Assembly: GCA_016946835.1 (NCBI GenBank)
Contig: JACVTC010000128.1
Coordinates: 55,001-119,000 of the forward strand
Length of the DNA stretch: 64,000 bases
Reading direction: 5' to 3'
Source of the DNA: Neocallimastix lanati (nom. inval.)
Taxonomy: Eukaryota; Neocallimastigomycota; Neocallimastigomycetes; Neocallimastigales; Neocallimastigaceae
Shown here: positions 1 through 11,624 of the stretch, piece after piece
How positions within the stretch are numbered: position 1 is the first letter of the stretch
Layout: the number at the start of each line of letters is the position of its first letter
Position numbers and translations under genes: made by a program
Notes under the pieces: model-generated
Told to the model about the DNA's origin: nothing
Database searches by the model: none
What the model saw: the letters and a program-made list of their open reading frames with translations, nothing else

Positions 1-215
1 TCATCAATAAGTAACCCTACCTTGTTATCTTTCAAATCAAGAGTTACCTATAAATGAATTACTATTACCTACTTAGATGCTCCCTTTTTTAAAATGATTT
101 AGAATTGAATCCGATCATAGAGAGAGAATGTGAATAAATATAAAGTTAGAAAGGAACTTTTATTCTATTAAAGGATATCTTAAGAATTCTCATATTTCTA
201 TCTCTTATAATTGAA
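1..215 (+). pseudogene. Decayed LINE reverse-transcriptase 3' part
   Basis: Broken frames read like the region after the RT core of the other LINEs here. One reads SNPTLL near the start, then ITYLDAPFF, which corresponds to YTYLGIPFD in the intact LINE. A shifted frame then reads DLELNPII, which corresponds to LSLKPII. Bases 91-215 also align with the minus-strand LINE remnant near 59.2-59.1 kb. Frameshifts and stops are frequent. The remnant runs off the left edge, so its full extent is unknown. Confidence 0.6.
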
Positions 216-231
216 TGTTATTTTTTTTATT

Positions 232-274
<43 letters not shown>

Positions 275-999
275 ATGGTAATTGGGAAAGCTTTTGTATT
301 ATGCAGACACATGTAACAACGTGTCCGGAGCGGCGATACTCTACTGGTATACCAAAAAAAATCATAATATTTACAATAATAATTCTTAAGTTACTATAGG
401 TACTAGATGATGATGGGTACCCATTATATTTGTATCTATGTATGTGTTTTTTTTTTTTTTTTTTTTTAAATGAGCATTAATTTAAGAAAAATAGTTTTTT
501 TTTTTTTTTTTGAAATATTAATTGAAATTATGTTTTTTTTAATAATATTAATTTAAAAAAATACAAAAATTTAAATATTTTTATAATTAAACATTTTAAA
601 GATGTATTTATATAAAACAACAACAACAACAATAATAATAATAAAAGACCATTTTAATTAATTTTTATAATTTTAATTTATAATAAAAGGCTAATTTAAT
701 TTAAATTTTCAAAAAGAAAAACTATTTTATCAAGAAGACATTAAAAATTTTTAATTAATAATAAATACAGATGATATAATAATTGTGAGAAGGAATCCAT
801 TGATTTTCAAAATAAAACTAAAATTATAATAAATAATTACTCAAGTAATATTATGATGATAAATCAAAAAAAAAAAAAAAAAAAAAAAAAAAGATATAGA
901 GAACTATCTGAAGAATCTTACAATTGAATAACAAAAAAAATCTAAGCATAATAAAATAATTAAAAATAAGACATTAAAATACAAGAAAACAACTTTACA
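216..999. other. Intergenic, homopolymer-rich
   Basis: No gene is recognised. Long T runs lie at about 234-270, 448-467 and 497-511, and an A run at about 867-890. Bases 271-350 are clearly richer in G and C than their surroundings and contain the short inverted pair ACATG/CGTGT. They could be a remnant of an unrecognised element. Confidence 0.5.
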
Positions 1000-1962
1000 C
1001 TACTTGTTCATTCTTATTAATTTGACGATAATTTTTATAGTTAAAAGTGGATTTGCAATACTAATGTTAACAATGATGAAAACTATGACTACACAATAGT
1101 ATATTATACTCTTATTAAACAAGATAAGGAAACTATTAAATATATTTTAAATGTTGGAAACAACAATATGATAAGTAATTTTTTTTTTTTTTTTTTTTTT
1201 TTTAAAATCTCAAACTATTATTCATATTTCAATTTTTTTTATAGGTTTAAAATATATTTTTCTGGATATAATTCAAACAGGACAGAACATATGTAAATAC
1301 GATTATGAATGAAATTGATAATACTGGATTGCTTAAAACAATCATTTTAAATGATCGCCTTTCTTTAAATGATAAAAGAAAAAGTTGATTAATACTATAT
1401 GTTTGCTTATTCATATTAATGGGTTTAATACTGATAAAAATCCTTTATTTATTGTAATGAATATAAAATCGAAAAATGAGGCATGTGTAGATTAGCTTAT
1501 TTTTTATTAAAAAAAAATATATATATATTTTAGAAATAGATAACAGTATTAATGATAATCTATGAAATTTCACCGGAATATATAATGAAATATATACAAT
1601 AGTTAAAGCTATTGATGTAAAAAAAAAAAAAAAATCAATATTCTTAAATTATTATTAAACAATTTTAAAGGTAATATTCATTGATTTAATTCATATAAAG
1701 TCTGTCCAATAAAGCTTGCTGTAAATTCTAACGATTTAATTATAGTTAAATTATTTGTTGAAAAATGTTCTAATATAAATGATAACACAATTTATTATAG
1801 AAAATTTTCTATCTTGTATTGTTCTTTAATTAAAAATGATTCTAACAATAATAATACTATATATTTCATAAATATAAAAGCTAAAATGAATATTAACAAA
1901 AAAAAAATGAATTTAAAAAATTATTTAATCAATTAGATAATAAAAGAAATATATCTTTTTTA
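1000..1962 (+). pseudogene. Decayed ankyrin-like repeat gene
   Basis: Several frames give ankyrin-type helices in order. The pieces are KQDKETIKYIL near 1120, INDRLSLNDKRK near 1355, INILKLLLNNF near 1635 and PIKLAVNSNDLIIVKLFVEK near 1710. The last segment stays open for about 80 codons to a TAG near 1935. The pieces are separated by frameshifts, stops and T runs. They resemble the repeats of the better preserved gene at 34.9-37.7 kb. Ankyrin repeats generally mediate protein binding, but no function can be assigned to this copy. Confidence 0.5.
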
Positions 1963-2335
1963 AAAATATTTTTTAAATTATAAAAACAAAATTCCATGGA
2001 AAACTTAACTAAAATATACAATTATATTTAATCGCTTTGAAATATTAGATAATTTATTAATTTTAATCCTAAAAAAAGATTGAAATTAATACCTTTTATA
2101 GAATTACAAGAGAATTAAATAATTCTAAAATGTTTGAATCATTAAAACTGAAAAGAAATTTTAATATATATTTATATATATATAAATTAAATCCTTTGAG
2201 TTGTAAAGAAAATAAATTAATAATATAATTAATTAGAATAATAAACAAAATTAATAATATATATTTAATTATTTAATTAAAAAGTCATTAAAAAAAAAGT
2301 TTTATTAATTAGTAGTAATAATAATATTATTAATG

Positions 2336-2377
<42 letters not shown>

Positions 2378-3070
2378 TTGATAATAATTAAATACAGTAT
2401 ATTAACTTTTACAATATTAATTATTAGTATTATTTAAAACTAATTTAAATTTTTTAATATATAGTTTATATTTCAATAATTGTATTTTATTTTAAATTTT
2501 TATCATTTTTATTTATAAAATTTGGATTATTTAATATTAATATTCTAATTTTTATATTATTATATTTTCTACTAGCTAATTATATACTATTTGTCCAACC
2601 GCCCTTTTATATTTCATATATATGGAACTTATATTCATTTTTTTTTATTTATATATATATATATATTTATATATATCAATTATATACTTAATCTTCAACT
2701 TAATATACTTAAATGATAATTAATAGGAATATTCTATTAATATATTATCTAGTTAATAATTTATATCTATTTATTTATTTTCAATATAATTAATTATTAA
2801 TTTTATCTGTATTTATATTTATATTTCTTTATATATTCTAATTATGAAGTATGAATTTTTTTTATATTTCTACATTTCCATCAGAAAAATCATTCTAAAA
2901 TGAAAACTAAATAATACAAAATTAAATGTTTAGGTTTTTTCTTTGTTTTTAAAATGATTTATGATTCAGTACTTATTTTCAACAACTTTAACTAATTTGT
3001 TTCATCTCTATATTCGTGATAAATATATTATAATCTCTTTTTCAATATATATTTATCTTCCAAAGCTTCT

Positions 3071-3125
<55 letters not shown>

Positions 3126-4008
3126 GTAATAAACGAAAGTGATATTTATTGTGCCGTTCATCAAGACTTTTCTCTTTCTCCTATTCTATTGAATTTATAT
3201 ATAAAGTATAATTGAATAAAATAAGTAAAAAAAAAAAAAATAAAATAAAATAAAGAGTAGAAATATTAATATAAGTACAGATTGAATAGAATAAAATTAA
3301 ATAAGTAAAAAATGCCTATTGATAATAAAAATTTGTTTTTAATAAAATAAAAATAAAAATAAAATTAAAAATTAATAATATTTTAATTATATGATTAGAA
3401 TTGTGATATAACTTTAACTGTAAATTTATTATAATGATTTTCTATATTAAATTAACATTAAAACAAATTAATAATAGTTATAGTAAAAGATTTAAAATAA
3501 TAATTATATTATTTTTATTAATTAAATATACCTTGTAATAAAATTTTGTTTAAATAATAATTAAAAATTTTCTAGTTAATTTTATTTTATTTTCTTCCAC
3601 TTTATCCGCTTACAAACATTCATAGTTTAATTATTATTAGAGTTAATTCCTCGACTTTAAAAAATTCTTATCAAATTTTCCTTTTTTCCTTTTCTTATTT
3701 ATTAAACTTTTCAAATATTCCTTTTTATTATCAATTAATTTAATTTCTTTCATTTTAATAAAATTTTTAATACTATTTTTTATAAAATTTTAAATTAAAT
3801 CGGATAATTTAAATATTAAATATTATTTATATTTTTTTACTTAATTTATTTATATTATATAAATTAATAAATTTCTATTATATATATAAGTAATCCTGCT
3901 TTAATTGAATAAATTAATATAATATATATTATTATATTAATTTAAATTTATTATTTAAATAAAATAATTATTTATTTTTAAACTTTAATAATAATAATAA
4001 TAAAAAAA

Positions 4009-4048
<40 letters not shown>

Positions 4049-4603
4049 TTTTTATTTATAAAAATATTATTTAATATTTATGAAAAAAAAAAAAAAAAAT
4101 AAAACAAGTTTTATTATGAGGAATTATATTCAAAGGATATTTAATTGATTTTTTTAATTATATTATGCGACTACTATATATAATCCCTTTTTTACACTTT
4201 TCTGTTTTTGTAATTAAAATCTTAACAGCTATTATTTAAAATTCCTTTTTATACTGTTTGTTTTTGGAGAGAGAGCTATTACCTTAATCAATTAAAATCT
4301 TTAACAAAAAGAAATCTTCTCTTAAAAAAAAGCTTCAAAAGCAAGTACGATTATTGAGATAATATTTCCAATATATTGTATCCTTGTTATTTGTATGTTA
4401 CTTTCAATATAATTTTAACATTTTAATAAAATTAAAATAATAAAGTTATAAAAAAAAATAATATTAAATTAATTATAATAAATTATTATTAAAAAAAAAA
4501 ATATTTATTTAAATAATACATAATAATAAATAACAGATATGCCATTTTTATTCATCAATTTATATGTATTAACTATTAGGTATTTATAATTTATTTCACA
4601 ATA
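1963..4603. other. Intergenic, about 2.6 kb
   Basis: The interval is almost entirely A and T. It includes an (AAT)n tract at 2333-2377, a T run of about 48 at 3073-3120, and A/TA tracts near 4003-4050. No open frame with recognisable coding content was found. Confidence 0.6.
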
Positions 4604-7600
4604 TTGCTTCTAATATTAACGAAGAATAATGTCAGGAAATTTTTAAAAAAAGATCCAATAGAACTTAAATTTTTGAACTTAAACACCACTTTTGATGTTG
4701 AAAACCCGATACTTGGCTTTGTATTACCGGATGACAGTGACCAAAGTATCATAGAAAAAGTTATGAATAATGATATTTTTAATAATATTCAAATTAAATA
4801 TATTCAATTTAAAACTCAAGATGAAATGATTAAATATAATACGGATAAAAATAATAAAGAAAAAAAATACTTGATGGTATTATTTTTGAAAATAATAATG
4901 ATTTAGGTCACAATGGTGCAGAAAAAACAACTCTTATTAATGTTATGGTTGGTTTTATTAAAGCAACTTATGGCGATATTTATTTCGATGGGACAAGTAT
5001 TTCTAAAAATCTCAATAATATTCGTAAGGATTTTGGAGTTTGTCCTCAAGCAAACATTATTTATGACGGACTTAACCGTTGAAGATCATATTAATTTCCT
5101 CTCTAATTTAAAGAATGTCAAAGTTAATGTTGATGAAATCTTAAAAGAACTTGATCTTCTACCTCAAAAGAAATTAAAAACTTCAAAATTAAGTGGTGGT
5201 CAAAAACGTAAGCTTTGTATTGGTATAGCTACTCTAGGTAATCCAAAATACATCTTGTTAGATGAACCAACAACCGGTTTAGATCCACTTTCACGTCGAA
5301 AAATTTGGGAATTATTGTTGAAGAAGAAAGAAGGAAGAGTTATTTTTCTTACCACTCATTATATGGATGAAGCTGATATTTTAGCAGACCGCAGGTTAAT
5401 TCTTAATAATGGTAAGATTTGTTGTCTCGGTACCCGTCTTTACCTTAAGAATCACTTTAATATGAAGTATAACTTAGATGTTGAAACTAAAGAAAAAGAA
5501 AAAATAAATAAAGTAATCAAGAGTTATCTTCCTGAAGCTACCTATATTTCAAATGAAGAAACCGAAGATATTGAATCCTATAATGAATTCTATACATGGA
5601 GATTACCTTTAAATTCATCAGATCGGTTTGCCCCAATTTTAAATGAATTAGATAGATTATCAGGTAGCGTAATTAATAAATATGCCTTCTCTTTACCCAC
5701 CCTTGAAGAACTTTTCATTCATTTAGAAGATGATATTACATTTAATGAAGATACAAACAAAGATGAGAATAATGATGAAATGGTTAATTCAGACTAATGA
5801 AAATAGTTTACCAAAATTAAAGTCAATTTCCAAACCAAATAATTCTAAAGTTATTAGTACCCTTGTTAAATACAGGTTAAAACAATTTTCATGAAGGATA
5901 AAGCCTTTACTTTTTCTGCTGTTCTTCTTCCAATTATACTATTTACACTAATCATTTATTTCATAAATAAATATATGTTCAATGAACGGACGGTCACTTA
6001 TAAACCTAAGGAAGTCACTGTTCCAAGTATGTACTTTAATACTAAAATTAATTACTCCTCTAATTCCACTCTTCCATTAACTCCTGAAAATAATATTGCG
6101 GGTGTTAATAATAAATTTTCAGGTGTATCCAATGATCCAGTGGAACAAATAAAATTCCCAAAATTCGAAGAGAGCTATTATCTTTCTTCAGTGGGTGGTG
6201 AAATGGATAGTACGACCAATACTTTTAAATTTAATGTGTTTTATAATGATACCATGCCACATAGTATTCCAGCCACTGTCAATGCTCTTAGTAATGCTTA
6301 CTTAGCTTCTAAAAATATTAATGATCGTATTACCATAATAAATCATTCATGGGATAAAAGTCAAAATACGGTAGCAAATATTGGTTTAACATTTGTAGGA
6401 TTAATTCTTGGTATGAGTATTGTGACCATTTTAAATAAATATGGACCATTAAGTGCTCGTGAAAGAATAAATCAGTTGCTTCTTCAACTCCAACTAAATG
6501 GTGTATCACGTATTTAGCTATTGGATTTCAAATCTTGTTACGGATAACGGCATTTTCTTAACCACTTGTATTTTATTAATTTTAGAAGGAGTTGCTGTTC
6601 GCTTTAAGCCTTTATTAGATGTTAAAATCTTCCTACTTATTATTGGATTTTTAATAGTGGTATTACTACTATCAATACTTGTCCTATTTTTATTGGATTC
6701 ATGGGTTTAATTTTTATTAACACCAATAGTACTATGGGAAGTACATTATACAATGGAGCATCAATTAATTTCTGTTTAGTTCTCACTACCCTATGTCCAA
6801 GTTTTGGTATTGTTGCCCTATTAAATGCTCTATTTACATTGAAATTTTATAGTACTTCACTCTCATCGGATGTAAATATAAAGACAATTATGAACAAAAA
6901 TAATATGATTAGTCCACTCTTATCACTACTTGTATTTCTTATCTTTATCTATTCTTTCCTTTTAATAATCTTAGATCGTAAAAAAAATCAAATCAATAAG
7001 AAAGATGTTCATGAATTGCTACAAGAAACTCGTGAAATCTATGAAAAAGCTTTAGAAGAAGGAGATGATGATGTTAAATGAGAGTATGTTAAGGAACATC
7101 GAAAGGATTTACCAATTAGTACTTATCATCTATGCAAAGAATTCAACGTTCCAAAAAGGAATGTCTCTGATTCGACTGAAGGACGTGCTATTAAGAAAAA
7201 TAGTTCATATGATTATACTTATGGTGATATTCATAGATCCGTTGTATCACCAACCAAATTTGTTAAAACAGCGGTTATTGATGTGAGCTTTGGTGTCAGA
7301 AACCATGAATGTTTTGGTTTTTTAGGTCCGAATGGTGCTGGTAAATCTACTACTTTGAATATGATTACGGCTACCATTCCTCAAACAATGGGTAGTATCT
7401 GTTACAATGGTGTTGAAGTTCGCCAAGTCAAATTAGGTGAAGTTTCTCTGGGTTACTGTCCACAACACGATATTCTCTGGAAAGAATTAACGCTTCGTGA
7501 ACATCTTGAATTCTTTCTCAGTATTCGTGGTTACAATTCTAAAGATGCCAAAGTCTACGCTACTCAATATATTAATGCCGCTGGTTTAGAAGAGCATCAA

Positions 7601-8127
7601 AATAAACGTATTGATCACTTAAGTGGAGGTACTAAACGTAAACTTTCTATTTTAATTGCTATTTGTGGTTATCCTGAACGTATTTTATTAGACGAACCAA
7701 CCGCTGGTATGGATCCATCTACTCGTCGTTTAATTTGGGATATCGTTAAGTAAACGAAAAGAATGAATGATTCCGCTTTAATCCTGACGACTCACTCTAT
7801 GGAAGAAGCTGAACATCTCTGTGACCGTTTAGCTATTTTAGTGAATGACCGCTTAACTTGTATTGGTAGCCCAGAACATCTCAAAATGAAGTATGGGAAG
7901 GCTATATTTTAGAATTACAAACAGAAGATGCTGATCAATTCCAATCGAAAGTTGTTGAAGGACGTAATTTATTTGATTCTAACTATTATGAAACAGAAAA
8001 AACTTCTAATAACCGTGTTAAGTATGAAGTTAAAATGACTAATAAATTTGGTTCTGTCTTCGAAAAAATGGAAGAATATAAGAAGAATGGTCTTGTGATA
8101 GATTATACTTTTAATCAAAAATACTGA
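4604..8127 (+). pseudogene. ABCA-type ABC transporter pseudogene
   Basis: In order, the pieces match an ABC subfamily A full transporter. First comes an extracytosolic loop fragment (GFVLPDDSDQS). The first nucleotide-binding domain follows (signature LSGGQKRK near 5190, Walker [14 protein letters not shown] near 5250). Then comes the second membrane domain (5891-7078). The second nucleotide-binding domain is last (Walker A GPNGAGKST near 7325, signature LSGGTKRK near 7620, Walker B ILLDEPTAGMDP near 7685), followed by a C-terminal regulatory tail. Lesions are numerous. There is no start codon. Most of membrane domain 1 is deleted between the loop fragment and GHNGAEKTT near 4905, where the Walker A glycine is glutamate. 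Frameshifts lie near 4860, 5067, 5795, 5888, 6515, 6680 and 7893. Stops lie in frame at 7079 (TGA) and 7751 (TAA). The family exports lipids or similar substrates, but this copy cannot encode a working pump. Confidence 0.9.
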
Positions 8128-8417
8128 AACCAAACTCTATCTGAAATAAAAAACAAAAAAAATTAAAGTAAAAATAAAAATAAAAATAATAATAAAATAA
8201 ATAGTAGAAATAGCAATATAAAGAACAGATTTTATAAAATAAAATAAATATAAAGTAAAAATAAATTAAAATAAATTAAATTAAAATAATAGAAAAATAA
8301 TAGAAAATAAAAATTAAATTAATTAAAATAATATAAAAAAAAAATAAAAAAAAAAATACTGTTCTTAATGATATATTAAAAAAAAAAAAAAAATAAAAAA
8401 AAAATAAAAAAAAAAAA

Positions 8418-8448
<31 letters not shown>

Positions 8449-8552
8449 AAAAATAAATAAATTAAAAATTTCTTTTTTATTTCGTGATAAATGCTATTAA
8501 CTTTTGTTAATAGCAAAAAAGTGTCAAATTATTTAATATATAAATTTTTACA
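6133..8552 (+). repeat. Left arm of 2.4-kb inverted duplication
   Basis: This segment covers the 3' half of the ABCA pseudogene and about 425 bp of its downstream DNA. It recurs in reverse complement at 9207-11624. Paired positions sum to 17757 over the whole coding part, so there is no net indel there, and all translated fragments are identical between the arms. The few differences I found lie in the AT-rich tail (for example near 8370, 8430 and 8517). Confidence 0.93.
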
Positions 8553-9016
8553 ATTTATTTTATAAAGAATTATATATTTATTTTTATATGTACGCTGTAA
8601 TAACTATTCTATATGTATAAAAAGAAATTATATTTTATTATTAAATTTAAAAGGTAAAAGCTATGAAAAAATTTATATTAAAAAAAAAAAAAAAAAAAAT
8701 TTTAAATTTTCAGTTATCTAATTTGTATTGTTTACTTAATAAAATATCATCTTTCTTTTTTTTTTTGTATTCCATTTTATTTCTTTAAATTAAAATAAAA
8801 AAAATTTTTTTATTATTTTTCTTATTAATTATTTAAATTTACACTGTAATAACTAAAACAACAATGAATTTAAAGCCTAATAAGAAAATATTAAATCAAT
8901 CTACTATAAAAATAATAATAATAATAATAAAAATAATAATATAGGTAATATAACAAATTAATAATATTTTATATATTATATTAAATTTAAAAAATTAATT
9001 AATATAATAAATATAG
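8553..9016. other. Spacer between inverted arms, left part
   Basis: AT-rich DNA with no recognisable gene. It contains the short runs typical of intergenic DNA in this window. LINE homology begins near 9017. Confidence 0.5.
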
Positions 9017-9208
9017 ATCCTTTTGAATATAAATATATCTTTTCTGTCAGTATTAACTTCTTTTTGAGGAGTTAAATGCAGTATTGGTAATATTTATGTT
9101 CCTACAGTCACTTGTAAGGAAGAAAGAAAGAATGCCTTTTCAGAAATTACTAACTGGATAAAGAAACATACTAATACACCTTTTATTCTTGTAGGTGACT
9201 TTAATATG
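9017..9208 (+). pseudogene. LINE endonuclease-domain fragment
   Basis: The translation contains EYKYIF, then after one frameshift CSIGNIYVP and finally FILVGDFNM. In the intact LINE of this window the matching stretch reads CSIGNVYVP and VGDFN, the catalytic Asp-x-Asn block of an APE-type (EEP) endonuclease. The homology stops exactly where the inverted ABCA copy begins. The same LINE resumes at 11625, about 270 codons further into the protein. This is therefore the 5' piece of one interrupted element. No convincing target-site duplication was found for it. Confidence 0.8.
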
Positions 9209-11624
9209 TAAAAATTTATATATTAAATAATTTGACACTTCTTTGCTATTAACAAAAGTTAATAGCATTTATCACGAAATAAAAAAGAAATTTTTAATTT
9301 ATTTATTTTTATTATTATTATTATTTTTATTTTTATTATTATTTTTTTTTTTTATTTTTTTTTTATTTTTTTTTTTTTTAATATATTATTAAGAACAGTA
9401 TTTTTTTTTTTATTTTTTTTTTATATTATTTTAATTAATTTAATTTTTATTTTCTATTATTTTTCTATTATTTTAATTTAATTTATTTTAATTTATTTTT
9501 ACTTTATATTTATTTTATTTTATAAAATCTGTTCTTTATATTGCTATTTCTACTATTTATTTTATTATTATTTTTATTTTTATTTTTACTTTAATTTTTT
9601 TTGTTTTTTATTTCAGATAGAGTTTGGTTTCAGTATTTTTGATTAAAAGTATAATCTATCACAAGACCATTCTTCTTATATTCTTCCATTTTTTCGAAGA
9701 CAGAACCAAATTTATTAGTCATTTTAACTTCATACTTAACACGGTTATTAGAAGTTTTTTCTGTTTCATAATAGTTAGAATCAAATAAATTACGTCCTTC
9801 AACAACTTTCGATTGGAATTGATCAGCATCTTCTGTTTGTAATTCTAAAATATAGCCTTCCCATACTTCATTTTGAGATGTTCTGGGCTACCAATACAAG
9901 TTAAGCGGTCATTCACTAAAATAGCTAAACGGTCACAGAGATGTTCAGCTTCTTCCATAGAGTGAGTCGTCAGGATTAAAGCGGAATCATTCATTCTTTT
10001 CGTTTACTTAACGATATCCCAAATTAAACGACGAGTAGATGGATCCATACCAGCGGTTGGTTCGTCTAATAAAATACGTTCAGGATAACCACAAATAGCA
10101 ATTAAAATAGAAAGTTTACGTTTAGTACCTCCACTTAAGTGATCAATACGTTTATTTTGATGCTCTTCTAAACCAGCGGCATTAATATATTGAGTAGCGT
10201 AGACTTTGGCATCTTTAGAATTGTAACCACGAATACTGAGAAAGAATTCAAGATGTTCACGAAGCGTTAATTCTTTCCAGAGAATATCGTGTTGTGGACA
10301 GTAACCCAGAGAAACTTCACCTAATTTGACTTGGCGAACTTCAACACCATTGTAACAGATACTACCCATTGTTTGAGGAATGGTAGCCGTAATCATATTC
10401 AAAGTAGTAGATTTACCAGCACCATTCGGACCTAAAAAACCAAAACATTCATGGTTTCTGACACCAAAGCTCACATCAATAACCGCTGTTTTAACAAATT
10501 TGGTTGGTGATACAACGGATCTATGAATATCACCATAAGTATAATCATATGAACTATTTTTCTTAATAGCACGTCCTTCAGTCGAATCAGAGACATTCCT
10601 TTTTGGAACGTTGAATTCTTTGCATAGATGATAAGTACTAATTGGTAAATCCTTTCGATGTTCCTTAACATACTCTCATTTAACATCATCATCTCCTTCT
10701 TCTAAAGCTTTTTCATAGATTTCACGAGTTTCTTGTAGCAATTCATGAACATCTTTCTTATTGATTTGATTTTTTTTACGATCTAAGATTATTAAAAGGA
10801 AAGAATAGATAAAGATAAGAAATACAAGTAGTGATAAGAGTGGACTAATCATATTATTTTTGTTCATAATTGTCTTTATATTTACATCCGATGAGAGTGA
10901 AGTACTATAAAATTTCAATGTAAATAGAGCATTTAATAGGGCAACAATACCAAAACTTGGACATAGGGTAGTGAGAACTAAACAGAAATTAATTGATGCT
11001 CCATTGTATAATGTACTTCCCATAGTACTATTGGTGTTAATAAAAATTAAACCCATGAATCCAATAAAAATAGGACAAGTATTGATAGTAGTAATACCAC
11101 TATTAAAAATCCAATAATAAGTAGGAAGATTTTAACATCTAATAAAGGCTTAAAGCGAACAGCAACTCCTTCTAAAATTAATAAAATACAAGTGGTTAAG
11201 AAAATGCCGTTATCCGTAACAAGATTTGAAATCCAATAGCTAAATACGTGATACACCATTTAGTTGGAGTTGAAGAAGCAACTGATTTATTCTTTCACGA
11301 GCACTTAATGGTCCATATTTATTTAAAATGGTCACAATACTCATACCAAGAATTAATCCTACAAATGTTAAACCAATATTTGCTACCGTATTTTGACTTT
11401 TATCCCATGAATGATTTATTATGGTAATACGATCATTAATATTTTTAGAAGCTAAGTAAGCATTACTAAGAGCATTGACAGTGGCTGGAATACTATGTGG
11501 CATGGTATCATTATAAAACACATTAAATTTAAAAGTATTGGTCGTACTATCCATTTCACCACCCACTGAAGAAAGATAATAGCTCTCTTCGAATTTTGGG
11601 AATTTTATTTGTTCCACTGGATCA
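9207..11624 (-). repeat. Right arm of 2.4-kb inverted duplication
   Basis: Reverse complement of 6133-8552. The inner end joins LINE endonuclease sequence just after the codons for VGDFNM. The outer end (GATCA at 11620-11624) joins LINE sequence that resumes before the reverse-transcriptase domain. One or two bases are shared at each junction, so the ends are given to within about 2 bp. Confidence 0.93.
9630..11624 (-). pseudogene. Duplicated ABCA pseudogene fragment
   Basis: Inverted copy of the second half of the ABCA pseudogene (second membrane domain and second nucleotide-binding domain). It carries the same lesions: the frameshifts in the membrane domain, the TGA ahead of the linker, the TAA after Walker B and the frameshift in the tail. 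The gene was therefore already broken when the segment was copied. It is truncated at its 5' end at 11624, inside the extracytosolic loop. Confidence 0.9.

Noticed and set aside
4913-5060. Alternative N-terminus starting MVQKKQ
   Set aside because: It is the wrong frame across Walker A. The true frame reads GHNGAEKTT and meets the other after a single-base insertion near 5067.
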